Assembly: GCF_002913715.1 (NCBI RefSeq)
Contig: NZ_PPCE01000004.1
Location: 186,001-250,000 of the forward strand
From: Campylobacter concisus
GTDB taxonomy: Bacteria; Campylobacterota; Campylobacteria; Campylobacterales; Campylobacteraceae
Length of the DNA: 64,000 nt
Reading direction: 5' to 3'
The notes under the pieces are model-generated. The model saw only the letters and a program-made list of their open reading frames with translations, ran no database searches and was not told where the DNA came from. A program made the position numbers and the translations under genes. This document shows positions 55,659-64,000 of this stretch, piece by piece (position 1 is the stretch's first letter; each line of letters opens with the position of its first letter).

Positions 55659-56291
55659 ATGAGAACAAAAAAAGATATTTTAGAGATAAAAAGAAGACTT
55701 TTAGAAGAGTTTAAAGACGCCAAAAGCGAGCTTAAATTTAGAAATTTATATGAACTTCTTGTCTGCGTCATGCTCTCAGCCCAGTGCACAGACAAAAGGG
55801 TAAATTTGATCACACCTGCCCTATTTGAGGCGTATAAAGATGTTTTTGAGCTAGCTAGCGCAAATTTAGCAAGCCTAAAACTAATGATAAACTCGTGCAG
55901 CTTTTTTAATAACAAGGCGGTAAATTTAATCAAAATGGCAAACAGCGTGGTTAAGCTTTATAATGGAGAAATTCCGCTTGATGAAGAGAAGCTAAAAGCG
56001 CTTGCTGGAGTTGGACAAAAGACCGCTCATGTCGTACTTTTAGAAGCTACAAATGCAAATGTTATGGCTGTTGATACACACGTTTTTAGAGTGGCACACA
56101 GACTTGATCTTAGCCATGCAAAAACGCCAGAAGCTACTGAAGCTGATCTTAGCCATGCCTTTAAAACAGATCTTGGTAAGCTTCATCAAGCCATGGTACT
56201 CTTTGGACGTTACACCTGTAAAGCCAAAAAACCGCTTTGCCATGAGTGTATCTTAAATGATCTTTGTAACAGCAAGGACAAGATTATTTAA
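55659..56291 (+). CDS. nth: endonuclease III
   Basis: The 210-residue DNA glycosylase/AP lyase removes oxidised pyrimidines. It has the helix-hairpin-helix LAGVGQKTAHVV with catalytic Lys, VDTHVFRVAHRL with catalytic Asp, and the 4Fe-4S loop C-x6-C-x2-C-x5-C (from CKAKKPLC to NDLC). TAAAAT (55647-55652) is only 6 bases before the ATG, so the mRNA may have almost no leader. It converges on and overlaps dsbD by 8 bases. Confidence 0.94.
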   Translation: MRTKKDILEIKRRLLEEFKDAKSELKFRNLYELLVCVMLSAQCTDKRVNLITPALFEAYKDVFELASANLASLKLMINSCSFFNNKAVNLIKMANSVVKLYNGEIPLDEEKLKALAGVGQKTAHVVLLEATNANVMAVDTHVFRVAHRLDLSHAKTPEATEADLSHAFKTDLGKLHQAMVLFGRYTCKAKKPLCHECILNDLCNSKDKII

Positions 56292-58014
56292 TCTTCTCAA
56301 GCTTTGCTAGAAAATTTTTAGCATCTATAAAGCCGATAGTTCTAAGAAAATTTAGCTCGTTGCCACCATTAAATAACAAGAGTGCAGGCGGATCAATAAG
56401 CCCAAAATTTCTTAGCATTTCATCATTTTGTGGTCCACCATTTGTTACATCGATACGAATAAGTGCAAAATTTGCCAAAGCATCCATAACATCGCTATCT
56501 TTAAAAGTGATCTTTTCTATCTCTTTACAGCTTGCACACCAATCAGCATAAAAATCTACTAGAACGGGTTTGGTTGAGTTTTTTATTACCTCATTTAGTT
56601 CATCTAAATTTTTAACGGAATTAAATTTTAATGCACTATCACTTTTTGCCAAATTTAGTCCAGAAAGTGGAGAAAAAACCTCCTTTGAGCCCAAAAATGA
56701 ACCAACTATTAGCATAACTGAATATATAAAAACCAAGATAAAAAACGCTTTTTTAAACTTAGCCCAGCTTTGCTCTGCTACTTCAAATGCCCCAAAATAA
56801 ACCGCCATAAAAACGCCTATAATGCCATATCCTAATAGCTCAAAAAATTCTCCAAGCACACGCGAAAGGATCCAAATCGCCATTATGAGCATTAAAAAAC
56901 CAAAGATTTTTTTCACTTCATCCATCCAACTACCAGGTTTTGGCAATAGCTTTCCAGAGCTTAGTCCGATAATAAGTAGTGGCACTCCCATGCCAAGCCC
57001 CATGACAAAAAGCATAATGCCACCATAAAAGATATTTCCACTTTGAGCGATATAAAGAAGCGCGCCCGCTAGTGGTGCTGCAACGCAAGGCGACACAATG
57101 AGAGCTGAGGCAAAACCCATAATAAAAATTCCAACATAGCCTGAGCTATTTTGCGATTTTTTACTTATTAAATTTTCAAATTTTGCTGGCAATTTTATAT
57201 CATAAAATCCAAACATGCTAAAGCTTAAAACGACAAAAATGGCTGCAAAAGCGCCAAGTACATAGATATTTTGCAAAGCGCCTGCGATACCAAAGCCAAG
57301 TAGGCTAGCTGCCACTCCAGCTAGTGCATAAGCTAGGCTCATCGCGACAACATAAATGAATGATAATAAAAAGCCTTTTTTTGCATTTAAATTAGCACCT
57401 TTTGAGACGATTATGCTTGAAAGTATCGGTATCATCGGAAAGACGCAAGGAGTTAGTGAAAGCAAGAGACCATAACCAAAAAAGGTAAGAAGTGAGATAA
57501 AAAAATTTTTATCTCCAAGACCATTTGCGATATCTTGCTCGCTAGAAAATTCTTCAGCAAAGCTGTCGGTATCGTTTTTTTGCTCTTTTTTAAAAGTGGC
57601 GATACTAAATTTTCCAGCTTGGTCAGTTATCTCATAAATTCTACTTTGTGGACGGTAGCAAATACCGTTTTTAGCACAGCCTTGATAGTTAATGTCAAGT
57701 ATTGCTTTACCATTTGAAAGATTTTCTTTTACCAAATTTAATGGGATAAAAATCGAAAAATCTTTTGGATAAATTTCATATTCTCCCGTATTTTCACTAC
57801 TTGGCAAATTTAATAGCTCATTTATCTTTTTGCCAGCTAGCTTAATCTCAAAACTCTCTTTATAAAGATAGATATTTTTACCAAAGTTAAATTTTACTTC
57901 AACATTTTGACTATCAACGCTTGGAGTTAAAACAAAGGCTTTGCTAACATCTAAAACCTCGGCAAAAAGCGAGCCTACAAATAAAATAAGTGAAAAAAGA
58001 AATTTTAAAAACAT
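56284..58014 (-). CDS. dsbD: thiol:disulfide interchange protein DsbD
   Basis: The 576-residue DsbD/DipZ has a signal peptide (to about residue 18), an N-terminal DsbD-alpha domain with a Cys pair (GCAKNGICY), eight membrane helices with the reactive Cys in LTPCVFPMIP and SPCVAAPLAG, and a C-terminal thioredoxin domain with WCASCK. It carries electrons from cytoplasmic thioredoxin to the periplasm for cytochrome c and disulfide repair. Confidence 0.94.
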   Translation of the reverse strand: MFLKFLFSLILFVGSLFAEVLDVSKAFVLTPSVDSQNVEVKFNFGKNIYLYKESFEIKLAGKKINELLNLPSSENTGEYEIYPKDFSIFIPLNLVKENLSNGKAILDINYQGCAKNGICYRPQSRIYEITDQAGKFSIATFKKEQKNDTDSFAEEFSSEQDIANGLGDKNFFISLLTFFGYGLLLSLTPCVFPMIPILSSIIVSKGANLNAKKGFLLSFIYVVAMSLAYALAGVAASLLGFGIAGALQNIYVLGAFAAIFVVLSFSMFGFYDIKLPAKFENLISKKSQNSSGYVGIFIMGFASALIVSPCVAAPLAGALLYIAQSGNIFYGGIMLFVMGLGMGVPLLIIGLSSGKLLPKPGSWMDEVKKIFGFLMLIMAIWILSRVLGEFFELLGYGIIGVFMAVYFGAFEVAEQSWAKFKKAFFILVFIYSVMLIVGSFLGSKEVFSPLSGLNLAKSDSALKFNSVKNLDELNEVIKNSTKPVLVDFYADWCASCKEIEKITFKDSDVMDALANFALIRIDVTNGGPQNDEMLRNFGLIDPPALLLFNGGNELNFLRTIGFIDAKNFLAKLEKIK

Positions 58015-58119
58015 ACTAATCCTTGCTAAATTAAAAAAGATGATTTTAGTCTAAATTCTTAAATTTATTCTATTTTATTGTAAAATCGTGAAAATATGTG
58101 AAATTTTAAAGGAGCAAAG

Positions 58120-58929
58120 ATGTCAAAAGACAAAAAACACCAAAAAAGTGAGAAACTTGGCTATGAGGAAGAGCTTAGACTACTTCAAATTGAACTTTTA
58201 AAATTTCAAAATTACGTAAAAGAAAAAGGCCTTAGAGTACTTATGTTAATGGAAGGGCGCGACGCAGCCGGTAAAGGAGGAACGATAAAACGCCTAACTG
58301 AGCATCTAAATCCAAGAGGTTGCCGTATAGTAGCGCTTGCTAAGCCAAGTGATGTCGAAAAAACGCAGTGGTATTTTCAAAGATATGTGACTCATCTGCC
58401 AAGTGCTGGAGAGATCGTGATCTTTGATAGAAGTTGGTACAATAGAGCTGGTGTTGAGCCAGTGATGGGCTTTTGCACGCAAGAAGAGCATAAGGAATTT
58501 TTACGTGAAGTGCCAAAATTTGAAGAGATGATCATAAACTCTGGCATAATTTTCTTTAAAATTTATCTTTCAATCACAAAAGATGAGCAGAAAAAACGCT
58601 TCAAAGAGAGGCAAAATGATCCGTTAAAGCAATTTAAAATTTCACCCGTTGATCAAAAAGCACAAGAGCTTTGGGATCAATACTCTATCGCCAAATACTC
58701 AATGCTTCTTGCCTCTCACAATAGCATTTCGCCATGGGTCATTGTCTCAAGCGATAACAAAAAAGAAGCTAGGCTAAATGTCTTTAAATTTATCCTAAGT
58801 CACGTTGAATATCCAAAAAAGATAAATGACTACTTGGAATTTGACAAAAACGTCGTAAGAGACGGAAGTGAAGAGATAAAACGCATAGAAGAAGGGCTAA
58901 ATAAAGATAAGTTAAAGAGTATCGATTAA
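58120..58929 (+). CDS. ppk2: polyphosphate kinase 2 (PPK2)
   Basis: The 269-residue PPK2 has Walker A GRDAAGKGG, the lid RYVTHLPSAGE and Walker B-type IFDRSWYNRAG. It uses polyphosphate to phosphorylate nucleotides, mainly GTP or ATP formation in Campylobacter. TAAAAT and AAAGGAG lie upstream, so it has its own promoter. Confidence 0.94.
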   Translation: MSKDKKHQKSEKLGYEEELRLLQIELLKFQNYVKEKGLRVLMLMEGRDAAGKGGTIKRLTEHLNPRGCRIVALAKPSDVEKTQWYFQRYVTHLPSAGEIVIFDRSWYNRAGVEPVMGFCTQEEHKEFLREVPKFEEMIINSGIIFFKIYLSITKDEQKKRFKERQNDPLKQFKISPVDQKAQELWDQYSIAKYSMLLASHNSISPWVIVSSDNKKEARLNVFKFILSHVEYPKKINDYLEFDKNVVRDGSEEIKRIEEGLNKDKLKSID

Positions 58930-58980
58930 AGAATTTTTAACTTCTAGCTGGCGATTTGCTTAAATTTGCTAGCTAAATTT

Positions 58981-59412
58981 TTAAGCCCACCACATTACTT
59001 TTGCTAAAATGACCATTATCAGGCAAAGCACTAGAGCTATTAAATGTGAAAATTTACCAAATGGATCAGGCTTTTTTAAAAGAACGACATTAAAAACAGA
59101 GATAAAAGTTACAAGGCACATTATAAGTAAAACAAAAATTTTTATAAGCAGTAGCTTTTGAAAGTTGCTTTGCCACCAGCCAAGCTCGCCTCCAAAATAG
59201 TCTTTTGCCATATAAGCGCCACTTATTAAAAGCAATAAAAATGCTGTGCCAAAAACCTTTGCGCTGCCTTTTGTGTAGGCCTTTTTAACTATTTCAAGGG
59301 TTTTAACATCAACAGTTTTTTTAGCAAACGGATATATGCAAACATCGAAAAATACGTATCCTATAAATACAATGGCACAAATTAAATGAGTAATCAAAAA
59401 AAATAAATACAT
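58981..59412 (-). CDS. CopD-like four-helix membrane protein
   Basis: The 143-residue inner-membrane protein has four helices (about residues 2-24, 50-70, 86-112 and 120-142), His residues near the start (ITHLICAI) and in the last helix region (SHLIAL). The layout resembles CopD-domain or cytochrome b-type proteins. Haem or copper binding is possible but not shown. It stands alone between ppk2 and the dnaK terminator. Confidence 0.65.
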   Translation of the reverse strand: MYLFFLITHLICAIVFIGYVFFDVCIYPFAKKTVDVKTLEIVKKAYTKGSAKVFGTAFLLLLISGAYMAKDYFGGELGWWQSNFQKLLLIKIFVLLIMCLVTFISVFNVVLLKKPDPFGKFSHLIALVLCLIMVILAKVMWWA

Positions 59413-59506
59413 TTTTTGCCTTTTTGTTTGGCATTATATAAATTTTAACTATTTAAACTACTTATTTTGAATCAATCTTAAGGATTTATGAAGATAAATT
59501 TATAAA

Positions 59507-59530
59507 AGAGCAAGGCAAGCGCCCTGCTCT
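59507..59530 (-). terminator. terminator of the hrcA-grpE-dnaK operon
   Basis: AGAGCAGGGC and GCCTTGCTCT pair with one mismatch around a 4-base loop, 8 bases past the dnaK stop, followed on the minus strand by TTTATAAATTT. Confidence 0.8.
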
Positions 59531-59537
59531 ATTTGTC

Positions 59538-61412
59538 TTATTCGACTTCAGCGTCGATTACGTCATCGTCTTTTTTATTATTTCCGCCGTTTGCTCCAGC
59601 GTTTTCATCTTTTTTATACATAGCTTCTGCTAGTTTGTGGCTAGCTTTGCTTAGAGCTTCTACTTTTGCATCGATTTGCTCTTTTGAAGAATTTTCATCT
59701 TTTAAGACCTCTTTTAGATCATTTAACGCAGCTTCGATGTTACTTCTATCCTCAGCTGGAACTTTCTCGCCAAGCTCGCTCATGCTTTTTTCAGTTTGAT
59801 GAACTAGTGCGTCAGCTTGGTTTCTAGCTTCGACTGCGTCTTTGCGTTTTTTGTCCTCTTCTTTATGAAGCTCAGCATCTTTTACCATATTGTTTATCTC
59901 TTCTTCGCTTAAGCCGCTTGATCCAGAGATAGTGATGTTTTGAGCTTTGCCAGTTGCTTTATCTTTTGCTGAAACGGTTAAAATTCCGTTTGCGTCGATG
60001 TCAAACTCAACTTCGATTTGAGGTACGCCTCTTGGAGCTGCTGGGATGCCTTCGAGGTTGAAATTTCCAAGTGATTTATTATCCCTTGCAAACTCACGCT
60101 CACCTTGTAAAACCATGATAGTAACGGCACTTTGGTTATCTTCAGCAGTTGAGAAAACTTGGCTTTTCTTAGTTGGTATGGTTGTACCTTTTTCGATGAT
60201 CTTAGTCATCACGCCGCCAAGTGTTTCGATACCAAGGCTAAGTGGAGTTACGTCAAGAAGTAGCACGTCTTTTACATCGCCTTTTATAACAGCACCTTGG
60301 ATAGCAGCACCGATGGCCACGACCTCATCTGGATTAACACTCTTATTTAGCTCTTTACCAAATGCCTTTTTAACCTCTTCTTGAACTAGTGGCACACGAG
60401 TTGAACCACCGACCATTACGACCTCTTTGATGTCGCTTTTATTTAAACCAGCGTCTTTTGTTACCTCATTTATCTTAGTGATAGTCTCGCCCACAAGTGA
60501 ATCGATCATGCCCTCAAATTTAGCACGAGTTAGCTTTTTGACAAGGTGTTTTGGACCAGTCGCATCAGCTGTGATAAATGGTAAATTTATCTCAGTCTCT
60601 TGAGCTGAGCTTAGCTCTTTTTTAGCATTTTCAGCAGCTTCTTTTAAGCGTTGAAGTGCCATGATATCGCCTTTTAAATCGATACCAGTTTCATTTTTAA
60701 ACTCGCTTACTAGCCAGTCAATGATCTTGTTATCAAAGTCATCACCGCCTAAGAATGCGTTACCGCCAGTTGCTAAAACTTCAACGATATTATCGCCAGT
60801 TTCAAGCACTGTAACGTCAAACGTACCACCACCTAGGTCATAAACTAAAATTTTCTCAGCCTCTTTTTTATCAAGACCATAAGCAAGCGCTGCAGCTGTT
60901 GGCTCGTTGATAATACGAAGCACGTTTAGTCCCGCGATCGTTCCAGCCTCTTTTGTAGCTTTTCTTTGGCTATCGTTAAAGTAAGCTGGCACAGTAATAA
61001 CCGCATCTGTTACCTTCTCGCCAAGATATGCTTCAGCGTCTTCTTTTAGCTTGATAAGAATTTTTGCTGAAATTTCTTGTGGAGTGTAAACCTTACCAGC
61101 GATCTCAACTGCGCATGCGCCATTTCTATCTACGACGTGATATGGCAAGCGAGCCTTTGCCTCTTCAGCATTTTTTTCATTGCTCATCAAACCCATGATA
61201 CGTTTGATAGAATATATCGTTTTTTCAGGGTTTGTAACTGCTTGACGTTTTGCGACGTCACCTACTAGAATTTCACCTTTGTCTGTAAAAGCAACAACAG
61301 ATGGAGTTGTGTTTTTACCCTCTTTGTTTGGGATAACCTTACTCTCGCCGCGCTCAAAAACGCTCACACAAGAGTTTGTTGTACCTAAGTCTATGCCTAT
61401 AACTTTTGACAT
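59538..61412 (-). CDS. dnaK: chaperone DnaK (Hsp70)
   Basis: The 624-residue Hsp70 has the N-terminal ATPase domain ([39 protein letters not shown]), the substrate-binding domain ([17 protein letters not shown]) and the helical lid, ending in the [10 protein letters not shown] tail. It is the last gene of the HrcA-controlled operon hrcA-grpE-dnaK. dnaJ is not here. Confidence 0.98.
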   Translation of the reverse strand: MSKVIGIDLGTTNSCVSVFERGESKVIPNKEGKNTTPSVVAFTDKGEILVGDVAKRQAVTNPEKTIYSIKRIMGLMSNEKNAEEAKARLPYHVVDRNGACAVEIAGKVYTPQEISAKILIKLKEDAEAYLGEKVTDAVITVPAYFNDSQRKATKEAGTIAGLNVLRIINEPTAAALAYGLDKKEAEKILVYDLGGGTFDVTVLETGDNIVEVLATGGNAFLGGDDFDNKIIDWLVSEFKNETGIDLKGDIMALQRLKEAAENAKKELSSAQETEINLPFITADATGPKHLVKKLTRAKFEGMIDSLVGETITKINEVTKDAGLNKSDIKEVVMVGGSTRVPLVQEEVKKAFGKELNKSVNPDEVVAIGAAIQGAVIKGDVKDVLLLDVTPLSLGIETLGGVMTKIIEKGTTIPTKKSQVFSTAEDNQSAVTIMVLQGEREFARDNKSLGNFNLEGIPAAPRGVPQIEVEFDIDANGILTVSAKDKATGKAQNITISGSSGLSEEEINNMVKDAELHKEEDKKRKDAVEARNQADALVHQTEKSMSELGEKVPAEDRSNIEAALNDLKEVLKDENSSKEQIDAKVEALSKASHKLAEAMYKKDENAGANGGNNKKDDDVIDAEVE

Positions 61413-61447
61413 ATTTTTCCTTTTTATTAGATTTTATTTTTATAAAT

Positions 61448-61990
61448 TTAGTTTGCTACACTGACCATAGCTGGGCGCAAAACCCTACCATTTATCATAT
61501 AGCCTTTTTGCAAAGCTTGTACGATTTGACCACTCTGCTTCTCTTCGCTATCGACCCTTAAAACTGCATTATGCACGCTTGGATCAAACTCAGTATCAGT
61601 TGGTATCTCGCTTACGCCATGCTTTTCGAAACATTTTTTAAACTGATTTATAGTTATCAAAATACCCTCTTTGATCTTTTTGGCAAATTCATCATCTTCT
61701 GGATCAAAATTTGCAGCGATTTCAAGAGCATCGATGACTGGTAGCAAGTCCCTAGCAAATTTCTCATTTGCATAGTTTGCAACGTCCGTCTTCTCTTTTT
61801 CATAACGCTTTTTGATATTTTCAAACTCAGCATTTGCTCTATAATATTTATCAGTTATTTCTCCGAGCTCTTTTTCAAGTTTTTCAACCTTTGAAATATC
61901 GCCAAGCGCGTCCAAATTTACACTATCATTAGCTAGTTCTTGCACAGGCTCAACCTCAGGTAGGTTTTGCTCTTTTACCTCTTCGCTCAC
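61448..61990 (-). CDS. grpE: nucleotide exchange factor GrpE
   Basis: The 180-residue GrpE has a long N-terminal helix (YRANAEFENIKKRYEKEK) and a beta domain with GVSEIPTDTEFDPSVHNAV. It opens the DnaK nucleotide pocket. It overlaps hrcA by 4 bases and lies 35 bases upstream of dnaK. Confidence 0.95.
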   Translation of the reverse strand: MSEEVKEQNLPEVEPVQELANDSVNLDALGDISKVEKLEKELGEITDKYYRANAEFENIKKRYEKEKTDVANYANEKFARDLLPVIDALEIAANFDPEDDEFAKKIKEGILITINQFKKCFEKHGVSEIPTDTEFDPSVHNAVLRVDSEEKQSGQIVQALQKGYMINGRVLRPAMVSVAN

Positions 61991-62781
61991 GCAGCCTCCT
62001 TTATTAGATTTATAAATTTCACATAGTCAGTATAAATACTGCCAGCACAGACCATCTGTGCTTCGTTACCAAGATAGTTCGCACTAAATTTAAGTCCCAT
62101 AAAATTTTCATCAAACATAGGAGAAAATGTAAGTTTTTCATCCATTTGCAGACTAAAACTTGGGTCAAAAACCATCTTAAAACGTCTATCCTTAAACATA
62201 TCAAAGGCTAAAATTTCATTTTCTTGGAAGTAAATTTTAGTCCTTTTAAGCTCTCTTATTTTGCTTTTTAGTTCGCTTAAACCAACTTGAGAGCAGATAA
62301 GCTCAAGCTTGTTTAAACTAACTCCAGCAAGATTACTTAAAAATTTATACATCCTAGCATCAAATTTAATAACGATCTCATCTTCACCAAAATTTAAGAT
62401 CATATATCTGTCATTTAAATTTAAAATTTCTAGCAATTCATTATCGATTGTGCCAAAAATCATACAATAAAGCTCAAATTCATCACATAACTTTTTCAAT
62501 CCTTCGGCGTCATTTATCTCTAAATTTATATCGCTTATAGCAAAAATTTCACTCCAATATCTTCTCATCGCAGCGATTGTTGGTATCCGACCGCCACTAA
62601 TGTGAAGCTTGGTGATCTCGCCTTCGTCTGAAAGCTTTTTAAAATAAACACGTATCGTAGAAGCTGGAATAGCCGCGCTCATACGAGAGCCAAGCTCATT
62701 TGAACCAATAGGCATATTGTCCTGCAAATAAGCCTCGATGATAGAATTTAGTATCAAATCACGTTTATTTATTTTACTCAC
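61987..62781 (-). CDS. hrcA: heat-shock repressor HrcA
   Basis: The 264-residue winged-helix repressor binds CIRCE elements upstream of chaperone operons. The N-terminal DNA-binding part reads INKRDLILNSIIEAYLQD and PIGSNELGSRM. Two GTG codons open the frame (62790 and 62781). I chose 62781, because the first sits inside the operator half-site with no spacing to a ribosome site. The operon promoter and CIRCE lie directly upstream. Confidence 0.9.
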   Translation of the reverse strand: MSKINKRDLILNSIIEAYLQDNMPIGSNELGSRMSAAIPASTIRVYFKKLSDEGEITKLHISGGRIPTIAAMRRYWSEIFAISDINLEINDAEGLKKLCDEFELYCMIFGTIDNELLEILNLNDRYMILNFGEDEIVIKFDARMYKFLSNLAGVSLNKLELICSQVGLSELKSKIRELKRTKIYFQENEILAFDMFKDRRFKMVFDPSFSLQMDEKLTFSPMFDENFMGLKFSANYLGNEAQMVCAGSIYTDYVKFINLIKEAA

Positions 62782-62783
62782 TT

Positions 62784-62810
62784 TTAGCACTCTTTCTTTT
62801 TAATTGCTAA
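62784..62810. promoter_or_regulatory. CIRCE operator, degenerate right half
   Basis: TTAGCACTC, nine bases, then AATTGCTAA. The left half is the exact consensus, the right half differs at two of nine bases from GAGTGCTAA. It overlaps the expected transcript start of the hrcA operon. Confidence 0.85.
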
Positions 62811-62814
62811 GCGG

Positions 62815-62843
62815 ATTATACAACTTTAGTTTATTAATGTCAA
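62815..62843 (-). promoter_or_regulatory. perfect sigma-70 promoter of the hrcA operon
   Basis: On the minus strand TTGACA, a 17-base spacer and TATAAT match the full consensus, unusual in Campylobacter where -35 boxes are normally absent. The CIRCE site begins 5 bases after the -10. Confidence 0.9.
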
Positions 62844-63127
62844 GTATTTAAGTTAAAATAATTTATTTATATATCTTTAGTATATATAACTAAGCTTATC
62901 TAATATCAATTATATAAGCTTTCTCAAAAATTAAATTATAAAAAACAATTAAACAAACTTAAAAATTTTTATATTACCTCTACATTCTAATATTTATATA
63001 CGTTTTTACGTACTAATAAAATGTTTTATAGTATAATATATAATATATTTTAATTTATTTATACGTATTACTATTATTTATATATTATTTTATGTATATT
63101 TAATAAAATAATCCGTATAATACTTTA
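62844..63127. other. very AT-rich non-coding stretch with ACGT-centred motifs
   Basis: About 280 bases lack any gene and are almost pure A/T. ACGT cores recur at 63000-63003 and 63008-63011, with an ATACGTAT palindrome at 63061-63068 and a related CCGTATAA at 63113. They could be operators for the downstream HTH protein. TATAAT at 63116-63121 is the promoter of that gene. Confidence 0.4.
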
Positions 63128-63373
63128 ATGATTGAAACAAGTGATATATTTAATTTGCTTCACAATGCAATTGAGGCAAAAAATATCGGTAAGAAAATTT
63201 CACAAGCAAAAATGGCAGAAGAGCTTGGTGTACCAATGAGAACATATCAAGATTGGAGGCTTGGCAACTCAAAGCCACAAGCTGCTGCTGCGGTTTGTAA
63301 ATTGCTTTGTGAGCTTGATGACGATGAAATATTATTTGTTATCAATAAGATGAGAAAATTATTAGGAAAATAG
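63128..63373 (+). CDS. small HTH protein, possibly leaderless
   Basis: The 81-residue protein has an XRE/Cro-like helix-turn-helix (KKISQAKMAEELGVPMRTYQDWRLGNSKPQ), followed by a helix with LLCELDDDEILFVINKM. A TATAAT -10 ends 6 bases before the ATG and no ribosome site is visible, so the transcript may start at the initiation codon. It is immediately followed by a second small gene with TAG directly before its ATG. Function unknown, likely a DNA-binding regulator. Confidence 0.75.
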   Translation: MIETSDIFNLLHNAIEAKNIGKKISQAKMAEELGVPMRTYQDWRLGNSKPQAAAAVCKLLCELDDDEILFVINKMRKLLGK

Positions 63374-63547
63374 ATGGAAAATTTGACACAAAAAGAGAGG
63401 ATCGACCTTGAGAGCGTGTTTGCAGCTATCTGCACTAAAAAAGAGCCTAAATTTTTAGGTTTCTATAAAGACTTTTACTCGAGTGCGATTTTAAAATTTT
63501 ACGTTGTTAAAGACAGAATCAAAAAAATAAAAATTAAGAAAAATTAG
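63374..63547 (+). CDS. 57-residue basic protein following the HTH gene
   Basis: The ATG follows the HTH stop directly, and the frame ends with TAG at 63545-63547. The product starts MENLTQKERIDLESVFAAIC and ends in a strongly Lys-rich tail (KDRIKKIKIKKN). Stop-start contact suggests coupled translation. It has no membrane helix. I do not recognise it. A toxin or antitoxin partner role is speculative. Confidence 0.55.
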   Translation: MENLTQKERIDLESVFAAICTKKEPKFLGFYKDFYSSAILKFYVVKDRIKKIKIKKN

Positions 63548-63605
63548 TTTTATATTGTTTGAGCAAAAACACTTTTTAGTACTTTTAAAGGTTGATAATT
63601 TAGAT

Positions 63606-63644
63606 AAATTCTCCTTAAATATTGACTTTATTTAAAGAGAATTT
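63606..63644. terminator. shared hairpin between the 57-residue gene and kdsB
   Basis: AAATTCTCCTTAAAT and ATTTAAAGAGAATTT pair with one mismatch around 9 bases. It lies between two converging genes, and both sides lack a long T run, so it is probably a modest bidirectional terminator. Confidence 0.55.
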
Positions 63645-63650
63645 GCCGAC

Positions 63651-64000
63651 TTATTTTTTACCAAATTTAGCTAGCGCTCTTTGGTAGTCCTCTTCACTAT
63701 CGATGCCGATACTTTGGCTCTCAACCTCTAGCATTGCTATCTTTTTACCATTTTCTAGGGCGCGCAGCTGCTCGAGTTTCTCGGTATTTTCAAGGCTTGA
63801 AGGCAAGAGTCCGCAAAACTCATTTAGGCTTTTTACGCTGTATCCGTAGATGCCAAGGTGCGCCTTGTAGCTTTTGCACTCGCTTCTATTAAATGGTATC
63901 CTTGATCTTGAAAAATAAAGCGCGTAGCCCTCAAAATCAGTCACCACTTTGACTAAATTTTTATCATCCGCAAACTCATCGTCCATCTTTTTATAGCAAG
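63651..64000 (-). CDS. kdsB: KdsB, 5' part outside window
   Basis: The C-terminal 116 codons of 3-deoxy-manno-octulosonate cytidylyltransferase are present (KVVTDFEGYALYFSRSRIPF; AHLGIYGYSVKSLNEF; DSEEDYQRAL). The frame continues past 64000 (CYKKMDDEF at the edge). It activates Kdo for lipopolysaccharide core synthesis. The missing N-terminal half should lie just beyond the right edge. Confidence 0.92.
   Translation of the reverse strand, partial: CYKKMDDEFADDKNLVKVVTDFEGYALYFSRSRIPFNRSECKSYKAHLGIYGYSVKSLNEFCGLLPSSLENTEKLEQLRALENGKKIAMLEVESQSIGIDSEEDYQRALAKFGKK

Overview
The window looks like a chromosomal segment of an epsilonproteobacterium of the genus Campylobacter, most like the C. concisus group. 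The DNA is AT-rich. It carries a fused IspD-IspF, a PEB4-type chaperone next to class II aldolase, a short FlaC-type flagellin, an atypical HP1021-like response regulator, a Chu-type haem uptake locus and textbook Campylobacter sigma-54 flagellar promoters. Local gene order matches what I remember of C. jejuni in several blocks: mrp/ispDF/response regulator/sulfurylase/pgpA, hemH/oxidoreductase/alaS/maf/pbpA, ciaD-like/cca, and nth/peb4/fba/MotA-like/OmpA-like. The species call is an inference from memory of families and synteny; no search was run.

Layout. 1-8.5 kb: a secreted protein (cut by the window edge), a PFL-family protein with its ACT-domain partner, Mrp, ThiC, then a plus-strand operon ispDF-regulator-sulfurylase-pgpA. 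8.5-18.5 kb: an unknown protein behind a sigma-54 promoter, hemH and an oxidoreductase, then alaS-membrane protein-maf-pbpA-helix-hairpin-helix protein, and an eptC-like phosphoethanolamine transferase broken by one in-frame stop. 18.5-25.5 kb: glyS, an unlisted 50-residue membrane protein, a DNase I-fold nuclease, trmL, and a tightly coupled chain leuB-TPR protein-ciaD-like-cca. 25.5-30.6 kb: a CpG-richer block with leuD, two tiny DUF2892 membrane proteins, a Tat-exported sulfide:quinone-reductase-like flavoprotein, a Crp/Fnr regulator, a TDT/SLAC1 transporter and a secreted repeat protein. It looks like a foreign replacement island. 30.6-37.3 kb: DUF4299-like and DsrE-like proteins, LysE exporter, asparaginase, AzlCD, a Sel1 protein, and rod proteins FlgG and FlgF behind a clear sigma-54 promoter.

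37.4-48 kb is iron and haem: a large TonB-dependent receptor with a Fur-like box, rpoD, then a haem ABC transporter whose operon continues into a radical-SAM haem enzyme and a flavodoxin-like protein, divergent from a HugZ/ChuZ haem oxygenase across a Fur-like box. 48-58 kb: flaC, hisD, a PLP enzyme, a MotA/OmpA-type ion-motor-like pair with a long cytoplasmic tail, fba, peb4, nth and dsbD. 58-64 kb: ppk2, a CopD-like protein, the heat-shock operon hrcA-grpE-dnaK with CIRCE and a perfect consensus promoter, a very AT-rich stretch, a possibly leaderless HTH gene with a 57-residue follower, and the 3' part of kdsB.

No tRNA, rRNA, CRISPR array, insertion sequence or prophage was recognised. The observations most worth following are the ZorAB-like motor pair, the Crp-regulated sulfide-type island with shared GTRAC palindromes, the combined oxygen-dependent and radical-SAM haem cluster, the sigma-54-driven unknown protein and the nonsense-broken eptC.
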